This document shows, piece by piece, positions 46,412 through 46,737 of a stretch of DNA of 46,737 nt. Every line of letters begins with the position of its first letter. Position 1 is the first letter of the stretch. The stretch spans positions 1-46,737 of the forward strand of contig JAKARC010000018.1 of NCBI GenBank assembly GCA_021822385.1, read 5' to 3'. The notes below the pieces were generated by a model. It saw nothing but the letters and a program-made list of their open reading frames with translations. It was not told the origin of the DNA and did not search any database. Source of the DNA: Pseudomonadota bacterium. Its GTDB lineage: Bacteria; Pseudomonadota; Gammaproteobacteria; Steroidobacterales; Steroidobacteraceae. The position numbers were made by a program, and so were the translations under genes.

Positions 46412-46737
46412 CGGTGGGCCCCCGCCTGCTGAAGGCGCGCGATCCGGCGCGCGGTACGTACCTGATAGGCCCGCAAGGGCAGAAACACGGCCTCGTGCCG
46501 CACATCATTTTGACCCTGTCGGCTGAGAATAAGCCGCAGAAACTCTCCCAGAACAGGTGGCGGTCGCTTGCCGGGCCGTAGATTGATGTTTGCATAGAGC
46601 ACACGACTCAGCGGATAGCGAGCCAGCGCGACATTGGTATAAGTCGGCGACAATGCCTGTTCTCCATGACCCAGCGCCAGCACCTTCACACCCGCGTCGA
46701 GGAACGCCAGACCCGTGTACCCGATACCCTCTGGATC
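46408..46737 (-). CDS. PstS-like periplasmic binding protein, partial
   Basis: The C-terminal 109 residues of a protein cut by the window edge; its start lies beyond 46737. DPEGIGYTGLAFLDAGVKVL, then YPLSRVLYANINLRPGK and VLGEFLRLILSRQGQ match the closing part of PstS-type phosphate-binding proteins, including the typical 'RYPLSR.LY' turn and 'FL.f.LS.+GQ' helix. The ligand cannot be confirmed without the N-terminal half. It is the first visible gene of an operon with the beta-propeller protein and the duplicated-module protein, and overlaps the former by ATGA. Confidence 0.8.
   Translation of the reverse strand, partial: DPEGIGYTGLAFLDAGVKVLALGHGEQALSPTYTNVALARYPLSRVLYANINLRPGKRPPPVLGEFLRLILSRQGQNDVRHEAVFLPLRAYQVRTARRIARLQQAGAHR

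Overview
The window is a GC-rich piece of a gammaproteobacterial chromosome. The run tRNA-Ser(GCU) - csrA - alaS - recX - recA - pncC is the same order as in E. coli. The blocks rluD/bamD, sucCD next to pilSR, and fmdB - DUF502 - aspS point to the Xanthomonadales/Nevskiales/Steroidobacterales side of the class. That placement is inferred from gene order and protein resemblance, not from a tree. Most of the window is ordinary housekeeping DNA, densely packed, with many ATGA stop/start overlaps.

Layout. 1-393: flank downstream of a tRNA-Ser gene, no gene recognised. 394-6413 (minus strand): tRNA-Ser, csrA, alaS, recX, recA, thpR, pncC. 6464-10093: an accessory insertion separating pncC from mutS, made of a LacI-family regulator, a divergent MFS transporter with a 12-bp palindrome between them, the decayed remains of an IS4/Tn5-type transposase, and about 0.5 kb without a recognisable gene. 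10094-13135 (plus): mutS and an ArsN2-like acetyltransferase. 13146-27852 (minus): an alpha/beta hydrolase, a complete oligopeptide ABC importer (oppABCDF), aspS, a zinc alcohol dehydrogenase, a DUF502 membrane protein, an FmdB zinc-ribbon protein, clpB, pgeF and rluD. 27851-28657 (plus): bamD, whose start codon overlaps that of rluD. 28682-32820 (minus): nadE, sucD, sucC. 33021-36028 (plus): pilS and pilR.

The right-hand quarter is the most interesting part. An OprB-family porin gene (36585-37697) lies beside a minus-strand zinc/manganese uptake operon, znuA-znuC-znuB-znuB2-zur (41813 down to 37858). The porin and znuA are each preceded by a promoter of identical design: a TTGACC box, an 18-bp spacer and a TATCAT box, with a 15-bp Zur/Fur-type palindrome overlapping the -10. 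It reads TGATACATTGTATCA at znuA, with 13 of 15 matches at the porin. This suggests one regulon joining outer-membrane entry (porin), periplasmic capture (ZnuA), inner-membrane transport (ZnuB1/ZnuB2 plus ZnuC) and the regulator itself.

Beyond this is an MFS transporter, then a minus-strand operon cut by the window edge: a PstS-like periplasmic binding protein (partial), an exported beta-propeller protein, and an exported protein made of two tandem copies of a roughly 220-residue module. I could not assign this operon a function.

Other departures from the usual: SucD carries an 80-residue Arg/Lys/Ala/Pro tail resembling histone H1; FmdB has a similar tail; CsrA has an acidic extension; AspRS carries the residue pair reported for non-discriminating enzymes; and bamD appears to be read from a leaderless or nearly leaderless mRNA.
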